A stretch of DNA of 7,383 nt from positions 1 to 7,383 of the forward strand of contig DYNS01000142.1 in the NCBI GenBank assembly GCA_020720965.1, written 5' to 3'. Positions 5,727 through 7,383 of this stretch are shown piece by piece. Source of the DNA: Anaerolinea sp. (GTDB taxonomy: Bacteria > Chloroflexota > Anaerolineae > Anaerolineales > Villigracilaceae). A model generated the notes under the pieces. It ran no database searches, was not told the DNA's origin, and worked only from the letters and a program-made list of their open reading frames with translations. The translations under genes were made by a program, and so were the position numbers. Numbering within the stretch: position 1 is the first letter of the stretch; every line of letters begins with the position of its first letter.

Positions 5727-5749
5727 ACGGTTAATTTTTTTTCAACCGT
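5727..5749. promoter_or_regulatory. Inverted repeat ACGGTT-N11-AACCGT around a T-tract
   Basis: Exact 6-bp arms (5727-5732 and 5744-5749) flank an 11-base AT-rich spacer containing eight or more T residues on the plus strand. It is the most upstream of the symmetric elements before the Rrf2 gene and could be an activator site or a bent, UP-like element. As RNA on the minus strand its spacer is A-rich, so it is not a terminator for the upstream gene. Confidence 0.4.
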
Positions 5750-5780
5750 TTACTCACCCGCCGGGGAATGGGATTCAAAA

Positions 5781-5807
5781 GCCCCTTTTCCAAAGCGGAA
5801 AAGGGGC
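5781..5807 (-). terminator. Hairpin terminator after the NHL-repeat gene
   Basis: An 11-bp perfect stem (GCCCCTTTTCC 5781-5791 with 5797-5807) and 5-base loop, followed on the minus strand by TTTTGAATCC. It lies 20 bases after the stop codon of the NHL-repeat gene. Stem and position fit an intrinsic terminator; the T run is short. It separates the NHL gene from the rrf2-cyd operon. Confidence 0.8.
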
Positions 5808-5827
5808 GAGGAAAAAACAGATGGTTT

Positions 5828-7383
5828 TTAGGGCAGGCTAAAGCGCATCACCCGCCCGTTGGCGGCATCTGTGACCCAAACCTTGCCAGCCGCATCTACG
5901 GCGATGCCGCTGGGCAAGCCGAAGGAGGCTTGGTCTATGCCGTAAGCGCCCCAGAGTTGGGCAAATTCTCCATTGGAAGAAAATTCAATCACCCGGTAGC
6001 CTTCCGGGTCGGTGACGAAGACCTGCCCGGTGGGGGAGATTGCCAGGAAGGGTTTGTTCTCCAGCGATTGGCTGCGCCAGCCTTTGACTCCCCACTGATA
6101 AAAGGGGGTGTAACTGTTTTCGCCGCTTTCGCTAAAGACCTGCACCCGCTGATTCCAGGCGTCGGTGACGTAAACATTGCCCTGCTCATCCAGTTTGACA
6201 TCTACTGGTTCGTTGAAAAAGCCCGGTTCGTAGCCTTCCATCCCAAACTGACCGAGCAGTTCCCCTTGCGGGCTGAAGATGACGATGCGCTTGTTGCCCG
6301 TATCCGCCACAAAGACTCGCCCCTGCGAATCGACGCTGATGCCGCGAGGACCGTAGAGCGCGTCTGGAGCATCGGAGGCAAGCCCAAAAATGCCCCAGGA
6401 ACGCACAGGTTCGCCTTCCGGGCTGAACTGCTGCACGCGGTGATTCCAGGTGTCGGTGACGTAAACCGAGCCATCCGGCGCGACTGCGACCCCCCAGGGT
6501 TCGTTGAAGGTTCCCTGCGGGGCGTTGCCGGTTGCCATGTCGCCGTAACTGCCCCATGCGTTGATGAATTCTCCCTCGGCGGAGAAGTGTTGAATGCGGT
6601 GGTTGCGCGAATCGGCGACATAAAAGCTGCCATCTGGCGCAAAGGCAATGCCACGCGGACCGTTGAATTGGGCATTTTCGCTGCCGGTCACGCCAATCAG
6701 TAAGTCAGCGGTGTAGTTGCGGGTTCCGAGAATGTAGGGGTCTGGCTCCAGGTCGGCGGCTTTGATGCCATAATTCCACACCAAGTCGGCAATATCTTTG
6801 CGGATGTAGAGGCGCATTCGGTCGGAGGGGTCCCAATTGGCTTCCACCAAGCCCTGGCTGCCGGTGATTTCAGCATACTTCGTATAGTCGCGGTTTAGCC
6901 AGATTTGGAAAATTGCCCGCGTCATCTCCGGGTTGCCGAGGGCGTTGCAGAGGCGGGAGAAATCCCATTGGGGCAAAAGCCGGAATACGGACAAGGCTCC
7001 GTTGCAGGAGTATGCCGGGTCGAGAGGCAGGGAAGGGTCCAGCCTTTCGCTGGCGAGGTTGAAGTAATCCTGGTTGGGCCACACCATGCGGACATAGTCC
7101 TGCCGGTAGTAGTCTTCGCCTACGATGGGTTCCATTTTGGCGTAGTTGTTGTCTCCCACGATGATGACGGGGACATCCCGCAGGCTTACATCCGGTTCTG
7201 CGCCGTAAAAGCGGGCGTTGGTAAAGTCGCGCAGGTACCAGGACATGGGCCACGAGACATCGTCATCATAGGCGACTATGATGTCGTAGGGAGTGCCGGT
7301 TGTGCGCTCGGAGATTTGCATAACCTGCTCCAGCACGGTTTTTACGCCGGTGTAGCCGTGCGCGTATACGAGGTATTCCTTGC
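5828..7383 (-). CDS. NHL-repeat protein, C-terminal 517 residues; probable TIGR03663-type (Agl23-like) membrane protein
   Basis: The frame is open to the right edge, so the N-terminus is missing; the first complete visible codon gives KEYLVYAHGYTG. Visible residues 1-220 form a mixed alpha/beta domain with WPMSWYLRDF and DVPVIIVGDN, a pattern I associate with the soluble C-terminal domain of multi-spanning TIGR03663 proteins (glycosyltransferase-39-like, flippase-associated Agl23). That assignment is from memory and the membrane part is not in the window. From about residue 235 to the end there are six NHL repeats, each of the form GPRGIAVAPDG-x-VYVTD-x-NHRVQQFS-x-GE, enough for a six-bladed beta-propeller. 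Such propellers usually bind proteins, glycans or RNA; in an envelope enzyme the domain would lie outside the membrane. The fifth repeat is the most degenerate (NKPFLAISPTG). Codon use matches the neighbours. A GTG at 7336 could be mistaken for a start but lies inside the conserved domain, with open frame before it. The gene ends at a terminator and is probably functionally separate from the cyd operon. Confidence 0.8.
   Translation of the reverse strand, partial: KEYLVYAHGYTGVKTVLEQVMQISERTTGTPYDIIVAYDDDVSWPMSWYLRDFTNARFYGAEPDVSLRDVPVIIVGDNNYAKMEPIVGEDYYRQDYVRMVWPNQDYFNLASERLDPSLPLDPAYSCNGALSVFRLLPQWDFSRLCNALGNPEMTRAIFQIWLNRDYTKYAEITGSQGLVEANWDPSDRMRLYIRKDIADLVWNYGIKAADLEPDPYILGTRNYTADLLIGVTGSENAQFNGPRGIAFAPDGSFYVADSRNHRIQHFSAEGEFINAWGSYGDMATGNAPQGTFNEPWGVAVAPDGSVYVTDTWNHRVQQFSPEGEPVRSWGIFGLASDAPDALYGPRGISVDSQGRVFVADTGNKRIVIFSPQGELLGQFGMEGYEPGFFNEPVDVKLDEQGNVYVTDAWNQRVQVFSESGENSYTPFYQWGVKGWRSQSLENKPFLAISPTGQVFVTDPEGYRVIEFSSNGEFAQLWGAYGIDQASFGLPSGIAVDAAGKVWVTDAANGRVMRFSLP

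Noticed and set aside
5768..6703. 311-codon open frame on the plus strand over the NHL region
   Set aside because: Antisense of NHL repeats; its own repeating pattern (PGVGDVN) merely mirrors the repeats on the minus strand.
1..7383. tRNA, rRNA, CRISPR array, insertion sequence or prophage
   Set aside because: No cloverleaf, no regularly spaced repeats with spacers, no transposase or terminal inverted repeats seen; the window is almost filled with ordinary genes.

Overview
The window is one strand of genes: every gene I can support is on the minus strand, so the biological reading order runs from the right edge (7383) to the left edge (1). The content suggests an aerobic or facultative bacterium, most likely of the phylum Chloroflexota (Anaerolineae-like). 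That guess rests on a large DUF87/HerA-like ATPase and a TIGR03663-like membrane protein tail fused to NHL repeats, both of which I associate with Chloroflexota. It is inference from remembered family distribution, not a search result.

Layout, right to left. (1) 7383-5828: C-terminal part of a large protein with a mixed alpha/beta domain followed by six NHL repeats; its N-terminus lies outside the window. It ends in a hairpin terminator (5781-5807). (2) 5780-5623: a dense regulatory intergenic region with two compact inverted repeats, a direct repeat, a candidate promoter, and a widely spaced 11-bp inverted repeat that overlaps the candidate -10 box and the ribosome binding site of the next gene. 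(3) 5622-2683: a three-gene operon, an Rrf2-family Fe-S regulator, cydA and cydB (cytochrome bd quinol oxidase), closed by a strong terminator (2650-2679). (4) 2567-984: a sulfide:quinone oxidoreductase-like flavoprotein with all three expected cysteines, followed 18 nt later by a 41-codon small ORF with its own Shine-Dalgarno, closed by a hairpin (923-955). (5) 781-1: N-terminal 260 residues of a HerA-like/DUF87 ATPase, preceded by an unusual C-rich leader (G-rich on the plus strand) without a Shine-Dalgarno; it runs off the left edge.

How the parts fit: SQR would pass electrons from sulfide (or a polysulfide/persulfide) into the quinone pool, and cytochrome bd, which is known to be much less sensitive to sulfide and NO than haem-copper oxidases, would return them to oxygen. 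A Rrf2 protein with three cysteines is a plausible Fe-S sensor of NO, oxygen, redox or iron-sulfur status controlling this. The set rrf2-cydA-cydB // sqr-small ORF is therefore a coherent sulfide-tolerant respiration module, the most interesting part of the window. The 41-residue product is the least explained component.
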